NCBI GenBank assembly: GCA_050943495.1
Contig: JBMNPH010000006.1
Span: forward strand, 1-64,000
Direction of reading: 5' to 3'
DNA: 64,000 nt
Source: Merdivicinus sp050943495
GTDB taxonomy: Bacteria > Bacillota > Clostridia > Oscillospirales > Ruminococcaceae
Shown here: positions 1-8,865 of the stretch, piece after piece
Layout: every line of letters begins with the position of its first letter
Position numbering within the stretch: position 1 is the first letter of the stretch
Notes under the pieces: model-generated
Seen by the model: the letters and a program-made list of their open reading frames with translations, nothing else
The model's database searches: none
What the model was told of the DNA's origin: nothing
Translations under genes and position numbers: made by a program

Positions 1-35
1 GAGGCGGTCGCTCTATCCAGCTGAGCTACGGAAAC
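1..35 (-). tRNA. tRNA gene, 5' part only (probably tRNA-Arg)
   Basis: Read on the minus strand from position 35 to the window edge, the sequence gives a 7-nt acceptor strand GTTTCCG, the TA at positions 8-9, a paired D-arm (GCTC/GAGC) with the GG in its loop, and an anticodon stem 5' strand ACCGC followed by C32, T33 and C34. The gene runs off the window, so only the first anticodon base (C) is visible. The architecture resembles tRNA-Arg(CCU), but the identity is inference. Confidence 0.85.
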
Positions 36-53
36 ATCTTTGAAATCTATTCA

Positions 54-82
54 ATTATAGGTACAAACTAACACAATGTCAA
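54..82 (-). promoter_or_regulatory. SigA promoter of the tRNA gene
   Basis: On the minus strand a perfect TTGACA (-35, at 77-82) is followed after 17 bp by a perfect TATAAT (-10, at 54-59), about 19 bp upstream of the tRNA 5' end. A consensus promoter is normal for stable RNA. An 8-bp perfect hairpin, CGCCTTTG/CAAAGGCG (84-102), lies just upstream of the -35. Confidence 0.85.
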
Positions 83-114
83 TCGCCTTTGCCCCAAAGG
101 CGGTCGTTATAACA

Positions 115-157
115 TATTCTTAGGAGGGGTTTGTTATATCCATTTAACTACGGAGGC
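115..157 (-). pseudogene. Broken tRNA-Arg(CCU)-like 5' half
   Basis: Read on the minus strand from 157, this stretch has acceptor GCCTCCG, TA, a D-arm GTTA/TAAC around an AATGGATA loop, A26, the anticodon strand AACCC and a complete loop CTCCTAA with anticodon CCT. The next bases should be GGGTT to close the anticodon stem but read GAATA, and no T-arm or matching acceptor 3' strand follows before the promoter of the next tRNA. It is therefore a truncated gene, broken immediately after the anticodon loop. Function is not expected. Confidence 0.6.
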
Positions 158-246
158 ATAGATAGAAAAATTTGTTTAAAAGAAAAGACAACTATTTTTA
201 TTATACTGGATGTGAGCAAAAAAAGCAAGAGAATTTTCTCAAACAG

Positions 247-275
247 TTGCATATTTGCCTCAAGTTTGCTATAAT
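247..275 (+). promoter_or_regulatory. Promoter of the potassium transporter gene
   Basis: TTGCAT (247-252), a 17-bp spacer and TATAAT (270-275) precede the gene by about 60 bp. Confidence 0.7.
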
Positions 276-334
276 CAAAGAATATAGGGTACCCTTGTAT
301 CCTGAAATATTGAAGTGAATTGGGAGAATCAGAT

Positions 335-1714
335 GTGAGATCTGTACGCTTTACTCTGGATGGACGGCGGGGATCCTCTTTACTGCGGAATCCTGCGCTG
401 ATGATTGTGTCCAGCTTCGCTGTATTAATTTTGGTGGGCACTTTTTTTCTTATGTTGCCGGTTATGAATCGGCAGGGACAGATTACTTCATTTGTGGATG
501 CGCTGTTTACTGCCACCTCTGCTACCTGTGTAACTGGTTTAATTATTCATGATACCTATGCGTATTTTAACATGGGTGGTCAAATTGTTATTTTGTGCTT
601 GATCCAGCTCGGCGGGCTGGGATTGGTGACTCTTACCAGCTTTTTCTATTTGATTATCGGAAAAAAGCTTAGTTTGCGTACCGCACAGTTGGCACAGGAA
701 TCCGTTTCAGCGGATGACCGCATCAATACCGCACACTTGGTTAAAACAGTTGTGGTCGTTACCGCATGTTTTGAATTGGTCGGTGCTCTGTTGCTGATGC
801 TATATTTTGTGCCGGAATTTGGATATTACGGGATTTTTATGTCCATATTTTTTGCAATATCCGCTTACTGTAATGCAGGCTTCGATCTTCTTGGAATGCG
901 AGGCGAATTTTCCAGCCTTATTTCTGTACAGGAGAATCCGTGGGTTTTATGCGTTATTATGGCGCTGATTGTGTCGGGTGGTCTCGGTTTTATTGTTTGG
1001 CAGGATTTATGGAATTACCGCCGCCGGAGGCATCTTTTCCTGCATAGCAAGCTAGTCTTGGTGGCAACGGGGATTTTAGTTTTGACGGGGTGTGTTTTCT
1101 TCCTGATTTTGGAATGGAATAATCCTCGAACAATGGGAGATATGAACGTCGGTAACAAAATTATCAATGCGCTGTTTCAATCTGTTACAACCCGTACAGC
1201 TGGTTTTGATGCGATTGGAAATGCGGATATGACAGTTGCATCAAAATTTGTATCGATTGTTCTAATGTTTATTGGTGCGGCTCCCGGTTCAACAGGCGGT
1301 GGTATTAAAGTCACGACAATCGTAGTGCTTTTGATGACCGTTTATTCGGTGATGCGTGGCAGAACCGATACGATTATTCGTAACCGACGTGTCCATAAAA
1401 TGGTAGTATATAAGTCGTTGAGCGTATTTTTTTTGGCAGCATTCCTTGTGTTGATTAGTACAGGGGTTATACTGGCAACAGAATCCAGCGGCTCTCAAAT
1501 TGATGCACTGTTTGAATCCACTTCTGCTTTTGCAACCGTTGGACTTTCAGTAGGAGTATCCGCGGAAGCTCATGTATTGAGTAAAATCGTTCTAATTATG
1601 ACGATGTTTTTGGGAAGAGTTGGTCCAGTATCCTTTGCGTTATCTATTTCGATGGCAGCCGGTTCGCGGGAACGTAAACAGGTTATGCCAGAAGCGAAAA
1701 TTTGGGTCGGATAA
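335..1714 (+). CDS. TrkH/KtrB-family potassium uptake protein
   Basis: This is an integral membrane K+ (possibly Na+-coupled) translocating subunit of the Trk/Ktr type, about 459 aa with many hydrophobic helices. The four pore-loop signatures of the family are visible: near SATCVTGL, AYCNAGFD, TTRTAGFD and SAFATVGLS, each carrying the selectivity-filter glycine region. I chose the GTG at 335 because GGGAG lies 8 nt upstream; an in-frame TTG at 320 has no comparable ribosome binding site. Family members work with a cytoplasmic TrkA/KtrA gating protein, which is not encoded next to this gene in the window. It is monocistronic, ending in a strong terminator. The family is sure; ion preference is not. 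Confidence 0.93.
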   Translation: MRSVRFTLDGRRGSSLLRNPALMIVSSFAVLILVGTFFLMLPVMNRQGQITSFVDALFTATSATCVTGLIIHDTYAYFNMGGQIVILCLIQLGGLGLVTLTSFFYLIIGKKLSLRTAQLAQESVSADDRINTAHLVKTVVVVTACFELVGALLLMLYFVPEFGYYGIFMSIFFAISAYCNAGFDLLGMRGEFSSLISVQENPWVLCVIMALIVSGGLGFIVWQDLWNYRRRRHLFLHSKLVLVATGILVLTGCVFFLILEWNNPRTMGDMNVGNKIINALFQSVTTRTAGFDAIGNADMTVASKFVSIVLMFIGAAPGSTGGGIKVTTIVVLLMTVYSVMRGRTDTIIRNRRVHKMVVYKSLSVFFLAAFLVLISTGVILATESSGSQIDALFESTSAFATVGLSVGVSAEAHVLSKIVLIMTMFLGRVGPVSFALSISMAAGSRERKQVMPEAKIWVG

Positions 1715-1716
1715 TG

Positions 1717-1753
1717 AAAAGCAGTCAGTATTTTGATACTGACTGCTTTTTTG
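1717..1753. terminator. Bidirectional terminator
   Basis: Stem AAAAGCAGTCAGTAT with a perfect complement around a TTTG loop, followed by a T-run on the plus strand and by T residues on the minus strand. It separates two convergent genes. Confidence 0.85.
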
Positions 1754-1761
1754 TTTGGAAA

Positions 1762-2976
1762 TCACGCACGGATCAGAGCCTGCCACAGAAGAGAAATGGC
1801 ACTTCCAAAGGTCATGAGCGGAACTGCATGTTCTGCCAGCACATTTACTTCTGCTAAAAGCCTGCCATCCAATGTATATGAGATTTTTCCTACTGCCTGA
1901 TGTTCACTGATGGGTGCGGAAATGGTGTCCGGTATAGAGACAGTACAGCCAATTTCATCCGCTTTTCCTTTGGCAACAAGTAAAGATGGAATCTCTTCAT
2001 ATATTAAGGAGACAAAGGGATGAACGCCGTTTTGTACTGCGATGGCAGATAATTGTGCGGGATCCAGGTGCGGGGTGAAGGATTCAAAAGCGGAAAATCC
2101 ATAGTCCAGTAAAGTGCGGCAGGAGGAGAATCGGTCATCGGAGGTAGTGCTGCCCATCGACACCGCGATGAGATGCAGATCGTTCCGCATTGCGGAGGCA
2201 GCCAGACAGCTTCCTGCACCATCGGTGGTTCCAGTTTTGAGACCGGTACATCCTTCATAAAAGCGAACCAGCTTGTTGGTATTGGTTAGAGCGGTTTCCC
2301 CGCCGCGCAGGGAGTCCATCCAAATTGTCGAGAATCGGGTGATGTCTTCGTGTTTCAGTAATTCTTTCGACATCAGCGCAATATCATAGGCGGTAGAATA
2401 ATGTCCATCCTCATCCAGTCCGGTTGGATTTTGAAAGCAAGTGTTGGCCATACCAAGTTCAGAGGCACGTGCATTCATCTGAGATACAAAGGCCTCCTCC
2501 GTTCCGGCGACATATTCAGCCAAAGCCATGGAGGCATCATTAGCAGAATTGACGGCGGTTGCTTTCAGCAGTTCCTCGACGGTCATCGTTTCACCCGGTT
2601 CCAGCCAGATTTGGGAACCTCCCTGTTCCGCAGCATGATCCGAACAGGTCACTTTATCCTGATATCCGATTTTTCCTTCCTCCAGCGCTTCCATAACCAG
2701 CAGCATCGTCATGATTTTGGTAATGGATGCAGGCGGTGTTTTTTCGTGTGCATTCATCTCAAATAGGATCTGCCCGCTTGCGGCATCCATTAAAACTGCT
2801 GATTTTGCAGGAATCTGCTGAACCTGTGCTTCTGTTATAATTGCTTCTTCTGAAGTGATGGAAGCAACCTCGGATTCATACAATCCATCGGCGGAAACCG
2901 GCACGGAGATTGTGAGCGCAGTTAATAATAATCCACTCAATGTCAGCGCACAAGCTCGAATTTTCCAACTTTTCAT
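1762..2976 (-). CDS. D-alanyl-D-alanine carboxypeptidase (penicillin-binding protein 5/6 family, DacA/DacF-like)
   Basis: This peptidase S11 enzyme removes the terminal D-Ala from peptidoglycan pentapeptides outside the membrane. The 404-residue protein starts with a signal peptide (MKSWKIRACALTL, hydrophobic to about residue 25). The serine-peptidase triad motifs are intact: SITK at 84-87 (nucleophile Ser84), SAN at 144-146 and KTG at 247-249. A C-terminal beta-rich domain and a final hydrophobic/amphipathic tail, which anchors such enzymes, follow. The ATG at 2976 fits the signal peptide and has AAGGA about 11 nt upstream; a longer open frame extends upstream without a signal. A vegetative (dacA) or sporulation (dacF) role cannot be told from the sequence. 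Confidence 0.93.
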   Translation of the reverse strand: MKSWKIRACALTLSGLLLTALTISVPVSADGLYESEVASITSEEAIITEAQVQQIPAKSAVLMDAASGQILFEMNAHEKTPPASITKIMTMLLVMEALEEGKIGYQDKVTCSDHAAEQGGSQIWLEPGETMTVEELLKATAVNSANDASMALAEYVAGTEEAFVSQMNARASELGMANTCFQNPTGLDEDGHYSTAYDIALMSKELLKHEDITRFSTIWMDSLRGGETALTNTNKLVRFYEGCTGLKTGTTDGAGSCLAASAMRNDLHLIAVSMGSTTSDDRFSSCRTLLDYGFSAFESFTPHLDPAQLSAIAVQNGVHPFVSLIYEEIPSLLVAKGKADEIGCTVSIPDTISAPISEHQAVGKISYTLDGRLLAEVNVLAEHAVPLMTFGSAISLLWQALIRA

Positions 2977-3043
2977 GGCAGGCACCATCCTTATTTGATC
3001 CGTTTTGTACAGGATATGCGGATCCTTTCCCAAACAGAACAAA

Positions 3044-3067
3044 AACCCGGAGGAAATCCCTCCGGGT
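3044..3067 (-). terminator. Terminator after the HPr-like gene
   Basis: Stem AACCCGGAGG/CCTCCGGGTT with a short loop, followed on the minus strand by a T-run. Confidence 0.85.
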
Positions 3068-3118
3068 TAGTTGACAATTTGCATGGCCGGATTACTCCGG
3101 CAGAGCTTGCTGGGAAGA

Positions 3119-3349
3119 TTATTCCACAACAAAAGGTTTGATTTCCTCAAAGAATGCAGCGCAGTCGTCAGTGTGAGCTTCCAGCTTGATCGGCTTGGAA
3201 AGATCCAGGCTGAAAATACCCATAATGGATTTAGCGTCGATTGCATAGCGGCCGGAAATCAGATCAACGTCGAAATCATATTTGCAGACAATGTTGACAA
3301 ATTTCTTTACGTCATTGATGGTATTGAGCATAATGCTGCAGGTTTTCAT
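3119..3349 (-). CDS. HPr-like protein lacking the active-site histidine
   Basis: This 76-aa protein has the HPr fold signature: the central block DAKSIMGIFSLDLSKP aligns with the regulatory Ser46 helix of HPr (here Ser41). The N-terminal active-site loop that normally reads GLHARPA is replaced by INDVKKFV, so the phospho-accepting His15 is absent. It therefore cannot carry phosphate from PEP-PTS enzyme I and, by analogy with Crh of Bacillus, may be a regulatory or structural relative. That role is inference. No PTS genes are nearby. It has its own consensus promoter, a terminator and a start preceded by AGGTCG-type purine-rich sequence. Confidence 0.8.
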   Translation of the reverse strand: MKTCSIMLNTINDVKKFVNIVCKYDFDVDLISGRYAIDAKSIMGIFSLDLSKPIKLEAHTDDCAAFFEEIKPFVVE

Positions 3350-3432
3350 TGGTATCGACCTCCATTAGTAGATTAAGATTTGGTAATTACTTCAGCGCAT
3401 ATTCCAGCACTATCTATAATTACTATATTTAC

Positions 3433-3461
3433 AATATATCAGTTGTTTACTTTCTAGTCAA
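3433..3461 (-). promoter_or_regulatory. Promoter of the HPr-like gene
   Basis: On the minus strand TTGACT (3456-3461), 17 bp, TATATT (3433-3438). It is back to back with the promoter of mtaB. Confidence 0.75.
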
Positions 3462-3468
3462 CTGCTAA

Positions 3469-3497
3469 TTGTAAAATTCTCTCAAATCTATTATAAT
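3469..3497 (+). promoter_or_regulatory. Probable promoter of the mtaB-purL transcript
   Basis: TTGTAA (3469-3474), 17 bp, TATAAT (3492-3497), about 145 bp upstream of mtaB. The rest of the intergenic stretch 3350-3642 is AT-rich with no gene. Confidence 0.6.
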
Positions 3498-3642
3498 ACT
3501 AATTATAAAGGCTGATATTTGTCCAATTTATACAAGCAAAAATCGGCGGAATCCACAGGAAGAGCAGAAATTTTTAAACGTTCTGCCGGATAATGGGAAT
3601 AAATTTGGGTGAATATTTCTAAAAAATGAGAGGAGGCAGCAG

Positions 3643-4935
3643 ATGCGCGTAGCGTTTACAACGCTTGGATGTAAGGTGAATCAGTATGAAACCGAGATGC
3701 TGGCGGAACGTTTTGCACGGGAAGGCTATGAGATTGTGGAACCGCATGACTTTGCGGATTTGTACATCGTGAATTCCTGTACGGTCACAGCGTCCGGGGA
3801 TAAAAAGACCCGTCAGCTTCTGCGCAGGCTGAAAAAACAGAATCCGGCGGCGCTGGCTGCGTTGACCGGCTGCTATCCGCAGGCATTTCCGGAGGAGGCG
3901 GCTGCAATTGCTGAAGCAGATATTGTCACCGGTTCCCGCAATCGTTCCGGACTGCTAGCTGCGGTGAAACGCGCTTGTGAAACAGGAGAACGGGTCGTAG
4001 AGATTCTTCCGCATGAGCGGGGGGAAGAATTTGAGCAGATGTCCGTGACTGGACTTCGCGGCAGGACCCGCGCTTTTGTGAAAATTGAGGATGGCTGCGA
4101 ACGGTACTGTTCCTACTGTATTATCCCCAAGGCGAGAGGTCCGATCCGATCCAAACCGCTGGAAGCAATTCGTGCGGAACTTTCGGATCTGGCTGCAAAC
4201 GGCTATCGGGAAGTGGTACTGGTTGGCATCAACCTTTCTTCTTATGGAAAGGACCTTGGACTGCGTCTGATTGATGCGGTCGAACTTGCCTGCGGAGTCG
4301 AGGGGATTGCGCGGGTGCGTTTGGGAAGCTTGGAACCGGAACTCTTGACCAGTGAAGATATTCAGCGGATGGCGGCGCAGCCAAAATTTTGTCCGCAGTT
4401 CCATCTGGCACTGCAAAGCGGGTGTGATAAGACCCTCCGTGCGATGAACCGCCATTATGATACCGCGGAATATGCCCGAATCGCTGCTGATATCCGAAAA
4501 TCCTTTGAAAATCCTTCCCTCACCACCGATATCATGGTAGGATTTGCCGGGGAAACCGAAGCGGATTTTGAAGAAAGTGTGGCATTTGCCCGTAAAATGA
4601 ATTTTGCAAAGGTGCATGTGTTTGCCTACTCCCGTCGGGAAGGCACTGCTGCTGCAAAACGTCCGGAACAGGTTCCGCCCTCAGTCAAGGAGGAACGCAG
4701 CCGCCGGATGATTGACGCGATGAATGAGGTGCGGAAAGCATTCCTGTTCAGCCAGCTGGGCAAAACAGAGGAAGTGCTGATCGAAACCACCAAAACACCA
4801 CTTGGATATGAAGGCTTTACCAAAAATTATACCCCGGTTTACGTCAACTGCGCAGAGAAATTCTGCGGAACCGTTTGTAAAGTGCGGCTGGAGGCAGTGC
4901 TGGAAGGGCACTGTGTCGGTACGCTTGTTCCATAA
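3643..4935 (+). CDS. mtaB: tRNA t6A37 methylthiotransferase MtaB
   Basis: This radical SAM methylthiotransferase converts N6-threonylcarbamoyladenosine at position 37 of ANN-decoding tRNAs to its 2-methylthio form. The 430-aa protein has the three family layers: an N-terminal UPF0004 domain with the cluster-binding cysteines at about 10, 46 and 77 (TLGCKVNQ, VNSCTV, TGCYPQ); a radical SAM core with C152-x3-C156-x2-C159; and a C-terminal TRAM-like region from about residue 365. A GAGGAGG ribosome binding site precedes the ATG. It is followed after 36 nt by purL, probably on one transcript. The MtaB subfamily, as opposed to MiaB or RimO, is supported by the N-terminal TLGCKVNQYE signature. Confidence 0.93.
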   Translation: MRVAFTTLGCKVNQYETEMLAERFAREGYEIVEPHDFADLYIVNSCTVTASGDKKTRQLLRRLKKQNPAALAALTGCYPQAFPEEAAAIAEADIVTGSRNRSGLLAAVKRACETGERVVEILPHERGEEFEQMSVTGLRGRTRAFVKIEDGCERYCSYCIIPKARGPIRSKPLEAIRAELSDLAANGYREVVLVGINLSSYGKDLGLRLIDAVELACGVEGIARVRLGSLEPELLTSEDIQRMAAQPKFCPQFHLALQSGCDKTLRAMNRHYDTAEYARIAADIRKSFENPSLTTDIMVGFAGETEADFEESVAFARKMNFAKVHVFAYSRREGTAAAKRPEQVPPSVKEERSRRMIDAMNEVRKAFLFSQLGKTEEVLIETTKTPLGYEGFTKNYTPVYVNCAEKFCGTVCKVRLEAVLEGHCVGTLVP

Positions 4936-4971
4936 ATACGACTGATTTTTTCTTGGAAAGGAATGGCAAAA

Positions 4972-7900
4972 ATGTCCGTTTACAGAATTTATGTAGAGAA
5001 AAAACCTGCGTTTGCTGTCGAAGCAGATGCAACTCGCCGTGACATCAAAGCATCCCTTGGCATTTCGTTGTCTGCACTCCGTCTCTTCAACCGCTATGAC
5101 GTGGAGGGAATTGATGCGGAAACCTTTGAAACGGCCTCCCATACGATTTTTTCTGAACCGCCGGTGGATCTGATTTGTGCGGAACTTCCGGAATTAAAGG
5201 AAAATCAGCGCCTATTGGCTGTCGAATATCTGCCTGGCCAGTTTGATCAGCGCGCCGATTCCTGTGAGCAGTGCATCCAGCTGATGACACAGGGCGATCG
5301 TCCTTCCGTCCGCAATGCGCGGATTTATCTGTTGGAGGGAGATCTGTCCGACGAACAGTTTGCTGCCATCAAAAACCATCTCATAAACCCGGTTGAGGCG
5401 AGAGAGGCAAGCCTCGAAAAAGTCGACACCTTGAAAACGGAATATGCGATCCCCACAACTGTTGAAACATTAACCGGCTTCATTGCCCTCGATCAGGAGG
5501 GGCTGAAAAAATTTGTCGCAGATTATGGTCTGGCGATGGATTTGGATGACATCACCTTCTGTCAGAAGTATTTCCGTGATACCGAGCACCGTGATCCCAC
5601 CATCACTGAAATCCGGATGATTGATACATATTGGTCCGACCACTGCCGTCATACAACCTTCGGCACCATTATCGACAATGTGGAAATCGACGACGAAACC
5701 ATTCAGAAGAGTTTCGATAAATATGCGGAAATCCGCGGCGAATTGTATGTAGGACGCAATAAGCCCGTTACCCTGATGGATCTGGCAACCATCGGCGCGA
5801 AAAAATTGAAAAAAGACGGCAAGCTCAAAGAACTCGATGAGAGCGAAGAAATCAACGCCTGCTCGGTCAAAATCAATGTGGATGTGGATGGCATCCAGGA
5901 GAAATGGCTGCTGCAGTTTAAGAATGAAACCCACAACCATCCGACTGAAATTGAGCCGTTTGGTGGTGCAGCGACCTGTCTGGGTGGCGCCATCCGTGAC
6001 CCGCTGTCCGGACGAGCCTACGTTTATCAGGCGATGCGTGTAACCGGCGCTTCCGACCCAACCGTTCCGCGCAGCGCAACTCTGCCCGGCAAGCTGCCCC
6101 AGAAAAAATTGGTGACGACTGCCGCACACGGATACAGTTCCTACGGCAACCAGATCGGTCTAGCTACTGGTGAAGTAACTGAAATTTATCATCCCAACTA
6201 TGTGGCAAAACGCATGGAAATCGGTGCGGTTGTCGGCGCGGTTCCGGAAAGCCATGTTGTCCGGGATGTTCCGGATCCCGGCGATATCGTTATCCTGCTG
6301 GGTGGCCGTACCGGCCGTGACGGCTGCGGCGGTGCTACCGGTTCTTCCAAATCCCATACTCTGGAATCCATCCATACCTGCGGCGCGGAGGTTCAGAAGG
6401 GTAATCCGCCCATCGAACGGAAAATTTCCCGTCTGTTCCGCAATGCAGAAGTAACCCGCATGATCCGCCGCTGCAATGACTTCGGCGCAGGTGGTGTTTC
6501 GGTTGCTATCGGCGAGTTGGCAGATGGCCTTTCGATTAACTTGGACGCTGTTCCGAAGAAATATGATGGCCTGGATGGAACCGAACTCGCCATCTCCGAA
6601 TCCCAGGAGAGAATGGCAGTCGTTGTTTCTCCCGAGAATGCGGATAAATTTATGGAACTTGCCCGCCGTGAAAACCTCGAGGCAACCAAAGTTGCTGTCG
6701 TAACTGCGGAACCCCGTCTCACCATGGATTGGTGCGGCAACCGTATCGTCAACCTGTCACGTGAGTTCCTCAACTCCAATGGCGCAGAGAAGCACACCTC
6801 TGTTCATGTGTCCGGCGGTACCGTGAAACCCGTCAATATGCATCCCGATACCAAAGAAGGCTGGAAGGAACATCTGGCGGATCTCAATATTTGTTCCCAG
6901 AAGGGTCTGGTGGAACGCTTTGACAGCTCCATCGGCGCCGGTACCGTTACCATGCCTTACGGCGGTAAATATCAGATGACCAAAACCCAGGCAATGGCAG
7001 CCAAAATTCCGGTCTTGGAAGGAAATACCAATACCTGCTCGATTATGGGTTGGGGCTATAATCCTTATATAATGGAACAGAATCCCTACCTCGGCGCGAT
7101 GTACGCTGTGGTGGAATCGATCGCAAAAATCGTCGCGGCAGGCGGTACCCATTTTCCCTGTTGGCTGACATTCCAGGAATATTTCGAAAGAATGAAAACC
7201 GACCCCAAACGCTGGGGCAAACCGATGGCAGCTCTGCTCGGTGGTATGGAAGCACAGCTTCAGATGGGCTGCGCGGCAATTGGCGGTAAGGACTCGATGT
7301 CGGGTACCTTTGAAAATATCGACGTTCCGCCTACCCTGGTTTCTTTCGCCATCTCTACTGGCGATGCACGCACTGTAATTTCGCCCGAATTCAAGCAGAT
7401 CGGCAGCACGGTCATCCTTCTCCTCCCCAAATATCATGAAAACGGTACTCCGGACTTCGAAAGCGTGAAGGAAGTCTTTACCCGCGTTGAAACCATGATC
7501 CGTGAAGGCAAGGTGCTTTCTGCATGGACGCTCGGATTCGGCGGCGTTGCGGAAGCAATCTGCAAGATGGCGTTCGGCAATCAGGTCGGCTTTAAGTTCA
7601 CCAAAAAGATGGATCCCACTCTGCTCTTCAACCCGGTTTACGGCGGATTTGTGTTGGAACTGGCAGGCGGCGTTGCAGCCAATGAAGAAGAAATTATCGG
7701 TGTAACCCGGATGGAACCCGTTCTGGAGAATGCCGACGGCAGCCAGATGGCTACCATCGAAGAGATGCAGCAGCCATATGAGGAACGTCTGGAGAAAGTC
7801 TTCCCCTGCAACATCGAGACCAGCACCGAATCCATTGAAACCTTCTCCTTCCCGGCGGAAAAACGTCCGTCCCCGGCAATCAAAGTTGCTTCTCCGCGTG

Positions 7901-8688
7901 TGCTCATTCCGGTATTCCCCGGCACAAACTGCGAATATGATACCCAGCGCGCCTTTGAAAAGGCAGGCGCTAATACGGATATCTTTGTTATCAACAATCT
8001 GTCCAGCGCTGCAATCGAGGAATCTGCTGCGGAATTCGCCAGACGGATTCAGAAAGCGCAGATTATTATGATTCCCGGCGGCTTCTCCGGCGGTGACGAA
8101 CCCGATGGATCCGGTAAATTTATTACCGCATTCTTCCGCAACCCTCGTATCAAAGACGGCGTTCATGAGCTGCTCAAAAACCGCGACGGCCTGATGCTTG
8201 GTATCTGCAACGGCTTCCAGGCACTCGTCAAGCTGGGTCTGGTGCCTTACGGCGAGATCGTTGAGATGGATGACAATTCTCCGACCTTGACCTTCAACTC
8301 CATCGGCCGCCATCAGTCTCGGATGGTCTACACCCGCATTGCGTCCAACAAGTCCCCGTGGCTTGCCAACACCAATGTCGGTGATTATCATGCGGTTCCG
8401 ATTTCTCACGGCGAAGGCCGTTTCGTGGCAAACGATGAATGGATCCGGAAACTGGCAGCCAACGGCCAGATTGCTACCCAGTATGTTGATCTGACCGGTC
8501 AGCCTACCTATGATATCCGCTTCAATCCCAATATGTCGGTCTGCGCAATCGAGGGCATTACCTCTCCGGATGGGCGTGTACTCGGCAAGATGGCGCACAG
8601 CGAACGTACTGGCGAGAATATTGCCAAGAATATTGCGGGCGACAAGGATCAGATGATCTTTAAGAGCGGTGTGGAATATTTCCGCTAA
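4972..8688 (+). CDS. purL: Phosphoribosylformylglycinamidine synthase, single-chain form
   Basis: This enzyme catalyses step four of de novo purine synthesis: FGAR + glutamine + ATP to FGAM. At 1238 aa it is the large fused form, with an N-terminal PurS-like region, two AIRS-type ATP-binding halves (KNETHNHPTEIEPFGGAATCLGG near residue 310, KDSMSGTF near 770) and a C-terminal class I glutamine amidotransferase (PVFPGTNCEYD, then nucleophile Cys in GICNGFQ near 1078, and a late HSE region). I took the second ATG (4972) because AAAGGA lies 9 nt upstream; an ATG at 4963 directly abuts that site. No other pur genes are adjacent, and its partner on the transcript is the tRNA-modification gene mtaB. 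Confidence 0.96.
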   Translation: MSVYRIYVEKKPAFAVEADATRRDIKASLGISLSALRLFNRYDVEGIDAETFETASHTIFSEPPVDLICAELPELKENQRLLAVEYLPGQFDQRADSCEQCIQLMTQGDRPSVRNARIYLLEGDLSDEQFAAIKNHLINPVEAREASLEKVDTLKTEYAIPTTVETLTGFIALDQEGLKKFVADYGLAMDLDDITFCQKYFRDTEHRDPTITEIRMIDTYWSDHCRHTTFGTIIDNVEIDDETIQKSFDKYAEIRGELYVGRNKPVTLMDLATIGAKKLKKDGKLKELDESEEINACSVKINVDVDGIQEKWLLQFKNETHNHPTEIEPFGGAATCLGGAIRDPLSGRAYVYQAMRVTGASDPTVPRSATLPGKLPQKKLVTTAAHGYSSYGNQIGLATGEVTEIYHPNYVAKRMEIGAVVGAVPESHVVRDVPDPGDIVILLGGRTGRDGCGGATGSSKSHTLESIHTCGAEVQKGNPPIERKISRLFRNAEVTRMIRRCNDFGAGGVSVAIGELADGLSINLDAVPKKYDGLDGTELAISESQERMAVVVSPENADKFMELARRENLEATKVAVVTAEPRLTMDWCGNRIVNLSREFLNSNGAEKHTSVHVSGGTVKPVNMHPDTKEGWKEHLADLNICSQKGLVERFDSSIGAGTVTMPYGGKYQMTKTQAMAAKIPVLEGNTNTCSIMGWGYNPYIMEQNPYLGAMYAVVESIAKIVAAGGTHFPCWLTFQEYFERMKTDPKRWGKPMAALLGGMEAQLQMGCAAIGGKDSMSGTFENIDVPPTLVSFAISTGDARTVISPEFKQIGSTVILLLPKYHENGTPDFESVKEVFTRVETMIREGKVLSAWTLGFGGVAEAICKMAFGNQVGFKFTKKMDPTLLFNPVYGGFVLELAGGVAANEEEIIGVTRMEPVLENADGSQMATIEEMQQPYEERLEKVFPCNIETSTESIETFSFPAEKRPSPAIKVASPRVLIPVFPGTNCEYDTQRAFEKAGANTDIFVINNLSSAAIEESAAEFARRIQKAQIIMIPGGFSGGDEPDGSGKFITAFFRNPRIKDGVHELLKNRDGLMLGICNGFQALVKLGLVPYGEIVEMDDNSPTLTFNSIGRHQSRMVYTRIASNKSPWLANTNVGDYHAVPISHGEGRFVANDEWIRKLAANGQIATQYVDLTGQPTYDIRFNPNMSVCAIEGITSPDGRVLGKMAHSERTGENIAKNIAGDKDQMIFKSGVEYFR

Positions 8689-8704
8689 TCGAATTTTGAC
8701 GCTT

Positions 8705-8740
8705 ATCCCCTCCTATATTCGGGAGGGGATTGTCGTTTTT
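8705..8740 (+). terminator. Terminator after purL
   Basis: Stem ATCCCCTCC/GGAGGGGAT followed within a few bases by TTTTT. Confidence 0.85.
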
Positions 8741-8761
8741 GGAGAGATTTTGGCGATTGTC

Positions 8762-8790
8762 TTGAAGCTTTCCGGATTTTGTGTTAAACT
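8762..8790 (+). promoter_or_regulatory. Promoter of pth-mfd
   Basis: TTGAAG (8762-8767), 17 bp, TAAACT (8785-8790). Confidence 0.6.
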
Positions 8791-8865
8791 GAATGCATAT
8801 GATTGATTAAAAAAGAACGGAGGATTCCAGAACCCGCAGAGGAAGGGTTTTGGAAAGCATTTGTG

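Noticed and set aside
6757..8598. Open frame of about 613 codons antisense to purL
   Set aside because: Same cause. The sense strand encodes conserved PurL motifs across the whole stretch.
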